From contig LS997567.1 of assembly GCA_000469685.2 (NCBI GenBank), positions 42,714,775-42,778,774 on the forward strand: DNA of 64,000 bases, given 5' to 3'. The notes under the pieces were generated by a model. That model saw nothing but the letters and a program-made list of their open reading frames with translations. It had not been told where the DNA came from and searched no databases. Within the stretch, counting starts at the first letter, position 1, and each line of letters begins with the position of its first letter. This DNA comes from Haemonchus contortus. Its lineage: Eukaryota; Nematoda; Chromadorea; Rhabditida; Trichostrongylidae. Positions 11,213-22,920 of this stretch are shown piece after piece. Made by a program: the position numbers and the translations under genes.

Positions 11213-11440
11213 GGCCGCTTTCAGACTTCGACGACCGTCCGTTCGCCTGTTCAACGCGTGCGCGACGGCGGTCGTGTGCGTGCCGCGACCGCGGTTCTAG
11301 AGTGGTGTTGGCAGCGCTGGCACGTGATCTAATGTTGTCAACACCTTTCTAGAACCGCCGTCGCGACACGCACACGACCGCCGTCGCGCACGCGTTAAAA
11401 GGACGGACGGACGGACGGTCGTCGAAGTCTGAAAGCAGCC
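11213..11440. mobile_element. GC-rich foldback MITE with AAT target duplication
   Basis: Near-perfect arms of about 105 bp. The left reads GGCCGCTTTCAGACTTCGAC and the right end is its inverse ending GAAGTCTGAAAGCAGCC. Arms hold acgcgtgcgcgacggcggtc and ggttctagaa around a short centre. AAT precedes (11210-11212) and follows (11441-11443) the element. The right arm has a four-fold GGAC run. No coding capacity. Confidence 0.85.
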
Positions 11441-12170
11441 AATTAGAGGCTTAAGCCATCGGCCGCAGGCAAACGTACAGACATAACAATGAATTTGACG
11501 CGCATTATTCTAGGCTTTCAAAAATGTTCTTCGAAGAAGAGGTACGTTAGTTTTTTTCTCATAGAATATTCTCGAATCTGGTCAGTCACACCCTATGCAC
11601 AGAACGACTAATGTACAAAGAGCACACATTGAGCGACAGAACTCACAAATCACTTCGAATTATCGGCATCTTTCGTCTAAACAGTATTCCCTCCATTAAA
11701 AAAATTATGTACATGATTGTGGCAATCAAGGCTCATAATTATGGGGTCTATTGAAGGAGAGCTGCACATGTCCCGTACTGAATAAACAGGACAGAAATTA
11801 ACATAACAACTATACCATAGGAGAACATGCAACTTCGTTAAGGAGAATACTGACATACCGTAATAATCTAGCGATTCCCCTAAACCTTACAACTTCAGAA
11901 ACTAACTGTACAGACATAATCTCTGATGAAATACTGAAAAGCCTACCCTAATGATAGGGTGTGTCGATACATCACTGGGTACTGTACTAAAGAACAACTA
12001 AGCAAATACCCAATACCACCTGAGAACATCACTTAAATTCTCATCGGAATTCCTAAGTAAAAATTTTCACCAGCTAGTAAGTATTGTAAATATTTGCAAC
12101 GGCAACAAAATAGTTGTATACAAATTCAGAAAAAATAATTTGTGCAGATATTTAGAACGGTACCGTCAGA

Positions 12171-15100
12171 TCAAGTGAGCAGTGCCACAGAGCTTATTGC
12201 TCGCAGTTCAGAAGGCATCAGCATGCGACCTGACATTGGCAACTCTTCAGTGCCTGATTCGTCACTATTCGTGGTGGGAGACGATGAGCTACATTCCGCC
12301 ATGAAATTCACATCCGCATCAGGACATGATGGACCAGCCTCTTCAACATGCGGGCTCCGCCGTTTTGTACGTACAAGCGTCTGTTTGTCGTACACCGGCA
12401 GTACAGCACCTGAACAACAACTGTCATTCACACTACTGTTAAAAGTCTGGACATCCTTGGCGGCTTTCATAGTCCGCGACTCATATTACCGCGGGCGAGC
12501 GAGCGACGGGGGCGGTGCTTGCCCCTTGTTTACAACAAAATCTTGGTCGATATCGCCGGACGAGTAGTCCCCGTCGCTCGCGGGCCAAATTGCGGACTAT
12601 GAAGGCAGCCCTTGTAGTCGGACTACGATTCTCCCAAGAGGGTGGGGCGGAAAAGGGACCTTTGGATTCTTCGATGCGATGATGGGTTAAAGGCAAGTGT
12701 AAACTTCAAAATGAAGGGAAAACGGTCGCCTAGCCCAGTAACACCGTATGAGACAGCAGTAATAACGCCACTGGTGCAACTCCTTCTACACTGGAACACA
12801 TCTGCGTCTTGTAGCTTTCAAGCTGCTGCTAAGTTCAATTCATTTTGCCGTCATAGGCTGTTCCCCTGAAAACCCATTCCCATAGTTGTAACTGTGCACA
12901 TGTGTGGGCGAGCGCCTCGTGGGAAAAACGCTGAATCAACGTCGAAATCGCATTAAAGCACAAAGCCACGTCATGATACCGTTTGCGCTCGACAATAACG
13001 GCCATCTCCCGCCCACTCTATACTACCAAGAATAGTCTGTGAATAAAAAAATCTATATTTAAATAAATACTATGGAACTTACAATTTCTTTCCAAAGTTT
13101 CAAAAACCCTCTCGTTTATCAATTCCTCGACTTGAGCTCTTTGATCCTTCGTCAACTGTTGACGAGAAATAAACCGTTGATAACAGAGACTGAGAAGACC
13201 CAGGATCAAAACCGTAACAAGTTGAGTGAATACCACCATATAAACAACTTGTTCGGTCTGTAATAAACAACATGAATATTACAAACCTCCAAAACAAACA
13301 GAAATTCACTGAATTACTTACCGTCCACAGGCCATCATCCGGTGGTGAGTATCGATGAAGATCAGTATGCTTCAAAATACATTTATCTTCATCCATTCTT
13401 TCTGCACCCCTTGCATACCGTCTAACCGTCATTTTAGATGCTGTTGCACGCATCGATGTTAACCAGCCCGATAATGTGTCAACCTCTTTACGAAGAGCAG
13501 CGATCTAGAACAAATATCACTTGTTATCGATTCAAACACGGATTTTCAAGAGGAAAAAACGCAAGAGATACATGTTGATTTTAATTCGTTTTCAACCTAT
13601 TTACATACACATACCGGTATTTTTATAGCCAGTCAGAGCGGAAGATGCTTGAAACTTCTTTAAACAGAAAAAAAAGTAAAGAGTAACGTAAAAATGGCTA
13701 CTACTAACCTTGTCGGCGAGCGTTTCATTGACACGCGCGTAAATCGTCTCGACGGCTTCATCCACCACCTTTCTGGCTTGTTTCAAATGTTTCTGATGTT
13801 CATCAGTTTGTGCGACATACTGACGGCTAAGCTCACTCAAATATTCGCTAGACAGTGACATATTCAGTTCAAGTGCAGCAATACGTTTATTTAGTTTCAT
13901 GAAGACAGATTCCTAAAATGGACATGAATAAGAATAATATATTGGAATTTGAACTGAAAGAACCAAAACACTGGAACACACAAAAAATCGTACCTTATGA
14001 CTCGTCGATGCAGCCGGCCACGCATCAGAAGGAACTGGTGGGCTGCGAGTATTTGGTTGCTTATCTGGTACTCCCTTAATAGAGCACTATTAAATAGGTA
14101 AATGTCGCAAAGTAGACACGCACAATTGGCTCAAAATATTATACATAAAAATTTTTAAAAATTACTTCAAAGTAGCCATTGGTAATCAATCCCTATATGT
14201 CAAATACGAGTTCCGCGTAATGATTCATTTATGGAGATCAATCTATGCGCAGGACAAAGTTCCCGCTTTTTCTGGCATGTTTGACATAACTCAAACAGTC
14301 AGGTTTCGATCGATAACTCGAACAGATGGAGTCAAAAGATAGGAAACCCTCTGCACCCTGCACCCCAAAGTTATGGATATGAAAGATATCAAGCGCCCAC
14401 AGTTAAACCTTTAATGAATGACTTTTCGGCACTGTAACCATTACAAAACCATCAACGTCAAAGTAAGCGAACCTTTGAAGGTTGTGATTCCTGTGATTTA
14501 TTGTTTTCCACTGGAGGTACAGCTTGATGTTGATTGTTTTCATGTACGGTACTACGTAGCCGTTTTAGTGATCTGCGGTGTAAGTAAGCAAAGCGACCCC
14601 TTCTGGAACGACTGGCGACCAACTGACCACGGCGAGTTGCTTCAGCCGGCTTTGGTGAAATCGTCTCTTCTCTGTTGAAAATAAACAATAATGGGATAAG
14701 AGGATGAATTCAGAATTATAACAATGAAGAAAATGAATTCGTGTGATAGATAAAGAAATCGTACGCTAAAAATTTTAAAAACTTACTGTATCGCAGACGG
14801 TGGCGGTGATAATGACTTCCATACGAAAGCTTGGCAAAACTGTCGTGGATATATATAAGTACCATCGCTTGGACAGAAATAGCACGCCATAAACGTACTA
14901 GAAACTGTATATTCCCTTAAATAACGCTTTGAATAATAAAGAAGGCTAAAAGGTAGTCAGGAAGCCTGTTGAAATGCTGACCTCGAATGGCGGTCATTAC
15001 TCTCTTTAACTACTCCAAAGTTGTCTTTCACAACATCCACGATTTTTTTGATTAGACGACCACTCACTTCCTAAAACGATTTGATTAAATTTGTTAATTA

Positions 15101-17894
15101 GTATATAGACCAAATCATCATTAGCAACAAAAGGCAATCATACATCAACAATTTCGATGATAGGTTTTGTTTCAACAGCTTCTTCTTTGGTTTCAGACGA
15201 TTGAGGTTCTTTCGCTTGCTGTACGCCGTTTCCCTTAAAAACAGCTGAGATTTGAAAAAAAATCGCTTTTCTTTAGTGCTCATATGCTGACAACATGAAA
15301 GTAATTGTGATATGACGTGGTGAGGAAATCTCAACTCAAATATGGGGAAATATACGGAAAACTAGCTATAAAAAGCTGCAAAATAAATTGTTCCACTTCA
15401 CAAAGTATAAATCACATTGATATCACAATTCATGCACGGCTCATACCTGCGTTTGACCGGGTTGAGAACCAGTTCCAGTGGACGAAGGGACAGCTGGTAG
15501 GTCAGCACTTTCCACGGTTGTGTTGTTTGGTGTTACCTCTGCTGAACCGACGCTGGTTCGTGTGTGAACTACCGAAGCAGCCTCAGCCTTAAAAACGAAA
15601 TTAGAGACAACTTCCATATTTCTTGACATTAAATGGGGAGGGGAGAAAACGTCGAAAATTACCTCGGCTTCATACTCGTCAACCATTGATATTCCTAGGA
15701 TCTTCAAAACCGACAATGTACAATAGTGCTCGTTTCCGTAATGAGATATGAGTTCCACCTATAAGTACATGAGCTATGAAAAAAAAGAACGAAAAAGTAA
15801 ATTGTTTTCAAAAATTAGCAAAGGCCCTAGTAAAACCCCGCTGAACTATTGAATGTACAAAGCTCACATTTGCAAAATAAATTGGTGTGAAACTGGTGAA
15901 TACAATACAATCATAATAAGTGGCAGTAACGGAGTCCAAGGTAGAAGAGTTATGAAGGAACGGAAAAAGGAGATGTGGGAGGAATAGTGCCTAGGTGACC
16001 AACACAATCCCCTCTTCCTCAGTTTCCCCCCAGCAACACGAGGCAACTCACACCAGAATCGCATCAAGGGATGGTTTCCATTGTGGTTTTAATGGCTCAA
16101 AATATACCTCGTAAAAAGGGAAAAGTTGGAAAGCACGGTAGAGTCGAGCCTAACTTCTCCAGATACAGTGATGAAAACTTGTTAGAAATGGCTAGCAAGT
16201 GAGAAATGCTTTCCAATCAAATAAGATGGGGCTAAAAGCTCGTGAACCCAAACAGTACCGATATTTTTAAAAAAACTTTTTGAATAAAGATATGTACGAT
16301 TATATCCAAAAGTAAAAGCAGAAGCAAAACCAAGTGATACCAACCTTTATAAATTTCACGTAGGCCCCATTGTTGGGTATAGGGAATTGCTGAATTTGCC
16401 GAGAATCAACAGCCGTCAGTTCTGTGAGAAGTTTCCATTCTCCAGCAGGAAATCTTTCTGCTGCCCATAATCGTATATCCCGGGGACCGGATGAAAACAG
16501 CTCATAATTGGCGAGCTCTATGCTACGGGGCTAAAACAAAACATGATTTTGAAAGACAACGAGCAAGTGAAAAAAAATAGAATGAGGTTATATCTATTTG
16601 AATTACGAATAATGGCTAAGACAAACCTGAACCGTTTCGCAAAGCTCAAGAATCACAAACTTATTTTCAGCCTTTTCACATGGATTCCTCATGTATTCGT
16701 CTTTTTCCTGAAACATATCATCTCCAATAAATTGGCCGGGAAAAACTTCAACTGAATCATGAAAACATCGAATTACCTTCTCATTTAGGATCGCTTTAGT
16801 ATTTTCTGCTTCAGGATTACTAAGCAACACTTTGGCTCCACACTCTTTGCTAGCATAGTTACGAGTTGCAGCAGCTCCAGGAGGTAGTTGTGTGGCGCGA
16901 ACACTTGGTGTGCCAGTTTCAGACGTTGGTGTTGGAGGCTTAAATAATTTTTTACAATAATATCTATGAAGACAAAAGAAAAACTGTGAAATGTCACTTA
17001 CCAGTACTTTCCTATGCTCCTGCTTCAGTTTCTCTTTAGTCCACTCGTCAAACGTCACAATAGGTTGGTGAGCTTCTTCGGTTGTCTTTTGGAGGGTACT
17101 ATCATTCTCTACCGTTTCAGTGGCGAGTGTTGATGGTGGATGTCTAAGAACACCATATAAGTTTATGAGGAACCAAGTGAGGAATGTTTGAACGAATTAA
17201 AGGAAATTCTTACCCAAAGAGAAAACTACGAAAAAGCATAAAATTACTGCTGATAGCGTTCAGTAAAGTAGCTTTAAAAAGACATAACAAAGATTTATAT
17301 GATAGAAAACTAGGGAACAAAATTACCTGAGAGAATCCGCTGCAGTAAGATTGTTTGTGCAGTTTCCAGTGGACCTTGGTTTATGATGCGTAGAATTCGA
17401 CAAAGTCGAGGTACCACTTAAGGGAATTTTGCTAGAAAGTTTGGGACCGAATTGCAGTGAGACCTCTGTCGGACATGAGGAATTCGTTAGCCTGAAAATG
17501 ATTGCTGAAACGTGAACGTAAGTAAATACAACTTTGAAGTTTAGGGAAGGAACGGTCTGTACTATTATGAGCCGTGAAAGGAGACATCTCGCTTCGAATC
17601 GGGTAGAGATATGTAACATATTTTGAAGGGCTAGCTCGCAAAGTAAGCAGTTGAAAAAAATGTTTATATGAAGAATAAAAAATGCAGTTTGAAGCAAAAA
17701 CTTACTGATTAACATCAAAGTAGGCGGTCACCAAAGACTTGAAACCACCAGCATAACAAACATTATCACAGCATATACAGGACCACAAAACAGCTCTGAA
17801 AAAAGTGGTAATTCGAGAACGCCAAGAAAATGATAAGAACTAGACAAACTCACATGTACACCAGTGTGGTAGTCGTTCGCCATCGCTCAATCAT
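12171..17894 (-). CDS. SUCO homolog: SUN domain-containing ossification factor (SUCO/Slp1-like)
   Basis: SUCO/Slp1 proteins are ER or nuclear-envelope SUN-domain membrane proteins tied to protein maturation. Exons, all phase-consistent: 17854-17894 (ATG), 17706-17795, 17327-17491, 17002-17143, 16777-16938, 16627-16707, 16345-16530, 15663-15758, 15447-15587, 15144-15233, 14982-15070, 14787-14897, 14473-14671, 13994-14074, 13709-13912, 13322-13504, 13083-13257, 12171-12409; 2475 nt, 824 aa. Residues 1-25 form a signal peptide. TFDEW precedes the SUN domain (about 174-318) with [41 protein letters not shown] and [14 protein letters not shown] coiled coil at 559-626 starts [15 protein letters not shown], a SUCO hallmark. 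One membrane segment lies at about 691-713, then a basic and Ser-rich tail. Human SUCO is longer (about 1250 aa), mainly in its low-complexity middle. Donors at 14473 and 14982 are unusual (GTTCGC, GTCAGC) but keep the frame. Confidence 0.94.
12459..12610. mobile_element. GC-rich foldback MITE with CTT target duplication (SUCO last intron)
   Basis: The ends are GGCGGCTTTCATAGTCCGC and the inverse GCGGACTATGAAGGCAGCC. CTT lies on both sides (12456-12458 and 12611-12613). The arms carry gcgagcgagcgacggggg and its imperfect inverse; the centre shares gtttacaac and cttggtc with the 1615 copy. It sits in the final SUCO intron, 49 bp upstream of the last exon on the minus strand. Confidence 0.85.
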
Positions 17895-20800
17895 GCCGAT
17901 AACCTTATCTAATGAGACATTAAATAATCTAAAAATACATTTATAAATACTTTGCGGTTGATTGATTGAGATGAAGCTTTTACGATGTTGAACACGATAA
18001 AATATTGATATGCCATTATTTGCCATGCATAGAATACTGTAGCGAATTCTACAGAGGAGCACTTACAATAACATTTTAGACACGTCATATAAGGATCTGT
18101 GAAGAGAAAGCCTTCAAAGAGAATGAGCAGAAGCCCCGGGCTGTGGAAACCATCTAGGCCAGACGACATCATAATATAAGTTGGCAATCAAATAACTGCG
18201 TTCTCAGTACCTCAAGAAATTTTCTCTCAGGGTTACTGTTTTTTCAAGGGTTATCCGCCAGGTACCTGACTATTTTCTGGCTATTAAATAAAGGAATAAG
18301 TATTTTTCTTTGGTTCGTAAAAAGGTAACTACATTTTCTTAAAATTTGCGCAACTACAGAGTTGTCAACCCAACAAATATTGATGCTGCAGACCCCATTA
18401 GCGAGAATTATGCAAACTGCCAGACAGATCGATAAAAAAAGTATGAAATGGTCTAAAAAGTGAAAAATATATATACGAAAACAACGTAAAAACAAAGAAT
18501 TTCGTTAGAACTCTGAGTTCCTGAAACCATACGAAATCAACAATAAGGGAATCGACTCAGAAAAAAAGGTTACAAAACTATGCTTGATGTAAAGTTCTAT
18601 GTTCACGAAGAAAAAACGATTGAATGTATATTCCCATATTCATTGCATGTGATATATGTTATATCATTATTTTGTAATAACACGGACGAATGGAAATGTT
18701 ACTCCCCCCTTGAGGGGGAAATCGATGATCAGCGCGACCACAGATGATAGGTGACTGGTCATTATACTGAAAAAATAACAATCACTATTGACTGCAAACT
18801 GTAATTTGTAGGATGGCAATGAATCAATTGAATCTATTTGGAAAAGTAAGACAGTCCTGAGTTTACTTTAACACTTCATTTTCAGAGTATATTTATATCG
18901 GCGTTAAAGGAACGGAGGTTCTGATCAAAGAATGCTAACGAATTAAAAATTGACACATAACTTTTGGTAAGAACAACAAAGGCCTGATAATCAGGGGATT
19001 TGTTGATAAGGGAACGTCAGCGTTCCCTTGCAAATGCAATTTATTGCTTCCAAATCATCTGCTGAAATAAAAAAGAAGAGGGGCTGGAGCATTAGAAGGA
19101 AGTGAATTCGCCTTCACTCTCGCAGGCCTTGAAAACCGTGTGGGATCATGCTTGTTTATCAAGAGACTGTGCAGAAATTACAGGTAATTAGCCGGTAATA
19201 ATAAAAAAAATTTAAAAATAATTTGCAATTACCTTGGGTTCCAAATGGCTAGAATATTCCTCGCTGAAACCTGTACGTTCTGCTCGAATTTGAAGGGGAA
19301 TTCAATGAATAAGTATAATCAATCGATTAGAAAAGAAAATGACCTCGAGAAACGCTACCGTTCTCGCAAGAAAACTGAATAAAATCACTGGCTAACGCAC
19401 AATACAAAACATGATTACACTGTGAATAGACTGATCCCATTCATGACATGATATGATAACCCGCTAGCACGTAAAGATCGGCGACTGCCCAGAAATAGGA
19501 GGGGATGAGCACATTGCCCGTAAGTAAATAATGGAATTGTTTTAATGATTACACAACCCACGACATGGAATGGGATCGTGTCTGTGTACATTATAAAGCA
19601 TCCACCCACGTGATACGCCATAACTGTCTGAGCATAGAGAAATTTTTATGTATAAAAAACGAATAAGCTGACGTCAGCATTGATTCCACCCACACTAAAA
19701 TTATATTCAACAACATTCTTGAATGAAACATTAATTCTCAACACCAACAAAGAAGGTATCTTGCCCAAACGAAAAAATTGTTCAGCAAAACAGAACTGAA
19801 CCTAGTAGTTCGAAAAAAAAACACACCTAGGGAAGTCTTTAAGTAAAATATGAAAGCGAAAGGATGACAAGTTTTATAAGCATCATGTGAACTTTTCATT
19901 CAGCTTGCATTTATCAGTAATTCAATGTGGTAGACGGATCAGAGTTAGAATTTTTGTTTTGTTACCGTTCAAGGGTCGCAGTCTACGAATGTATAGGGGT
20001 TGCAATAGTAAGACCCAAATAAAACCCCATGTGTATGCATAACTTTGCTTAACTAATCAAAACAAATGGCGCGGATTACAAGGACAAATCGTCAAAGAAT
20101 AGGGTGTAATATTCTATATATAGTGTCGTGAGTAATGAGGAAACTTGGAAAGAAAAATGAACCGCATGCTCCCAATGTTTCGTTCTCATTCTCCCCGTTA
20201 CTCTTTGGATAAGTATTAATAACAAAAGCACAGATGCAAACAGTTGGGCTCGTGTCATTCTGGCCCAATATTTTTCTTTTTTCTTTCTACCAACTGCAAA
20301 AAAGGCAGTTAACTACGAGGTCTTCACGAGAAGTTCAATTTTGCTATTTTTACAGGAAGGGATTTGATGATTGCTATTTTTTTGGAAAGAGATTCGGTTA
20401 ACGTTCAAGTGTAAAGTGAGGTAAGACGAAGAATAAGTGATTTGGAGTGAAAAAAACAATGGATTATTTGTTTCTTTAAAATTTTAGGTGATGCCCTCCA
20501 CAGAGGAGGTATATGTAAACCTTTTTGAATTGAAAGAGTGGGTTATTTAACTGAAAAACATCACGACCCTTTCTCTCTGAGCTTCATCCAGCCTTCTTGT
20601 TTTTGTTTTTCATAAGAGCTCCCCAATCTCTTGATTTGCGCTTTCATTTAAATGCCAGAAGCTTATCGATAAAAGTTAAGAACCAAGAATTTTGAAAAGC
20701 ATGCATTCAAATTACATCAATGAATCAAAACAATAAAGAACGCATGAAAAATTTCCATAAAAGTTCTCCTTAAGAACTATTTCGCGCTTCTGTTGGATCC

Positions 20801-22160
20801 AAATGCTAAATATAACTCACATAGTTACTGCGTAACGATGGCAAAAAGCATTAACTTCCGAAATCGAAAATAAAGAAAACAGTTTAAGAAACAGGACACA
20901 AAAATAAGGTTAATAAAAACTCAGTGGCGGACGGTGTAAAAAGTTACACGTGGAAGAACGATGAGAAAACTTTGGAACGACAAAATAGCCAAAAAACGAA
21001 CTTCCTCTGTGAGTCGGACTGGGAGGAGAACCGGAGCTAAAACGTCAGTGAGTGATAAAAACATCTCTCATCCCTTCTTTTTTTTCCTAGAAAAGGGGAG
21101 TCTAGAACGAATAGAACAGTGTTTGAACAGGAACGCGTCTTTTAGGCGTCTGTGAAACAGGAACGACAGGTTCTTGTCAACAATGGAGACGTTTTCAAAT
21201 GTATCCAACGGTAAACTCACAAAATTAAACAAAAACAAAATGACATTTTGGTCTCAGAAGCCGACCTAGTTCTTCAAAATGTCTGTTGAGGAAAATTTAA
21301 ATAAATTTGCTGAGGTTTTACCTAAAGCAAAGAAAACATCACTGATTTATATGAAAATAAGGGTTGTTTATGCATGGGGACAAAGCGAGAGAGTCAGGAT
21401 ATAGCAGGTGTTCAAATAAGCCAACCGAAAGTTAGCGCATTCCCCCCGATATCACATGCTCGCTTCCGCTCACACACATCAGGTGACGTCTGGGCGATTA
21501 TATGCAACAACTAAGCAAATCCATAAAGTAGAGATGGCGATTGCTATTCTTAGACAGTAAAAACTTATCGCACCAATGAAAAAAAGCATCTGTGTCAAAA
21601 CCGAAGGAAACAAATACTTACTGCAAGCCAACCATTCATTTTAAAAAATGTTACACCGCGAAATATAAAAGACCACAGAGGAGTTGTTCATGGAAACTTT
21701 CCCTAAGAAACAAACTAGCCACGTAACCATGTGATTATAAGCACGACAAACAACAAGAAAACAGGTCTGCTTACAAACTTTATAAATGCCAACTCGAAAG
21801 CACACACGGATCCGCTTAAAGGTGTGCGGCGCATGGGCGCACGGAACTCACCATGGAGCGCATTTACTGTCGAAGCTGACGTAGACTTACACCAAGCGCG
21901 AATGTGCTACTACTAACTCGGTAATAATGCCAATTGAGTACCCTGGTAACCTGTTTCCTGTTAGAGTACCTTTACTGTAGTATCTTGAGAGTACAAGGAG
22001 ATACAGTTAGTGCGTCCAGCCCATTCTTAGTTTATTTTAGAGAAAAACGAACCAGCACATGACATTTGCATAAAGGCGTCATCAATATTTTATGCATGTT
22101 ACAGGAGTACCTGCCACGAAAAATCAGCTTCGGCAAACAGAGCCTGCCGACAGGTCTTGC
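17895..22160. other. Gene-poor AT-rich region upstream of SUCO
   Basis: The SUCO promoter and 5' UTR should begin here. Otherwise the stretch is AT-rich, with stop-dense frames and no exon that can be assigned. One ORF (20076-20258, minus) has a signal-peptide-like start and is listed separately. No repeat family found elsewhere in the window was recognised here. Confidence 0.5.
20143..20258 (-). CDS. Candidate first exon of a small secreted peptide, unidentified
   Basis: On the minus strand an ATG at 20258 opens MTRAQLFASVLLLLILIQ, a textbook signal peptide with likely cleavage after VTG, then about 16 mostly polar and charged residues (RMRTKHWEHAVHFSFQ). The frame reaches CCAAG followed by GTTTCC, a possible donor. 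No second exon in compatible phase was found lower down; an exon-like piece near 19075-19190 does not fit. It could be chance, because T-rich DNA readily encodes hydrophobic stretches. Confidence 0.25.
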
Positions 22161-22240
22161 CTACCGAGAGGCTCCAGGAAATCGGGAGAAGTTGAGGGGT
22201 TTGAAAGAAATTTGTCGGCGTGCCCGATCCTCTGTCTTAC

Positions 22241-22495
22241 TCATTTCTGTACTGTCATTGTGCAGAAACGAGTAAGACGGAGAATCTAAACCTGTCATTT
22301 CTATGACCCTTTTGAGTAGTTCATCTGAAAACCGGGCTGAACGGTTAATTTCTGAGGTCGTGCTGCGAAGAACTAGTAAGTGAATTGCATACATTAACTG
22401 ATCGGTAGAGAATAGGGCCAGCCTCTTCTCTAGCCCCACTTTGTCCGTTTTGGATATTTTTGAGTACTCCTTTTTTGATATTATTTTCAAACTGT
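22241..22495 (-). CDS. Isolated exon-like ORF, unidentified
   Basis: On the minus strand a strong acceptor (cttctcactacag) precedes an open frame coding about 83 residues, including LEKRLALFSTDQLMYAIHLL and FSDELLKRVIEMTGLDSPSY. It ends at AATGA followed by GTAAGA, a perfect donor. Composition is that of a soluble helical protein. I do not recognise the family. Neighbouring exons could not be placed with confidence on either side, so this may be part of a gene with long introns or the relic of one. Confidence 0.4.
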
Positions 22496-22694
22496 AGTGA
22501 GAAGCAGTATCTATTTACACCTGAAGTTATTCAATCCCACTCAAGAGTTTTTTTTTCAAGAATTTCTCTTTCGCAGCTCTTCTTGGACGTAGTATTCGAA
22601 AGATGAGGAAAGGTGGTAACTCCATAAAACCAGCCGTTGGGTTAGGCCCGAGCTAAGGTAATGGGAGACGGCAGTAGAATCGGTTTTGTGTAAT

Positions 22695-22920
22695 TGGTTC
22701 GTCGCGCGCGGCAGTCGCGGACCATTCGCCTCATTAATGCATTTCTAGCGTTCTTCATACAGTTCAATTGATATGCGATTAGAATTTTTGACATGATTAT
22801 AATATTACTTCTTTCGGTCCCTTATTTATTCCTTGTTGACATTCTTGTACGCACTTCGCGCGCGGCGTCCCTCTTACCGCAGCACGTCATTTTCGAACCT
22901 ACTGCACCCCACCTTAAGAC
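22695..22920. repeat. Dispersed repeat family R3, copy 2
   Basis: Shares gcggaccattcgcctc-like sequence, ttcatacagttcaattgatatgcgat, ttgacatgattata, ggtcccttatttattcc and ctactgcaccccacc with copies at about 225-400 and 55600-55815. All three are in the same orientation and end in a GC-rich cttcgcgcgcggcgtc block. Confidence 0.65.

Larger units (their letters stand above)
9879..12170. other. Convergent intergenic region between UGT and SUCO genes
   Basis: UGT (+) and SUCO (-) end toward each other. The stretch contains the UGT 3' end, repeat R2 copy 2 (10072-10360), a foldback MITE (11213-11440) and AT-rich sequence. No exon with paired splice signals was found. The short ORFs at 10059-10391 and 10388-10609 are repeat or random frames. 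Confidence 0.6.

Noticed and set aside
18244..18495. Hydrophobic minus ORF resembling a membrane protein
   Set aside because: The region is T-rich on that strand, which gives Phe/Leu/Ile runs by chance; no splice sites or conserved motif.
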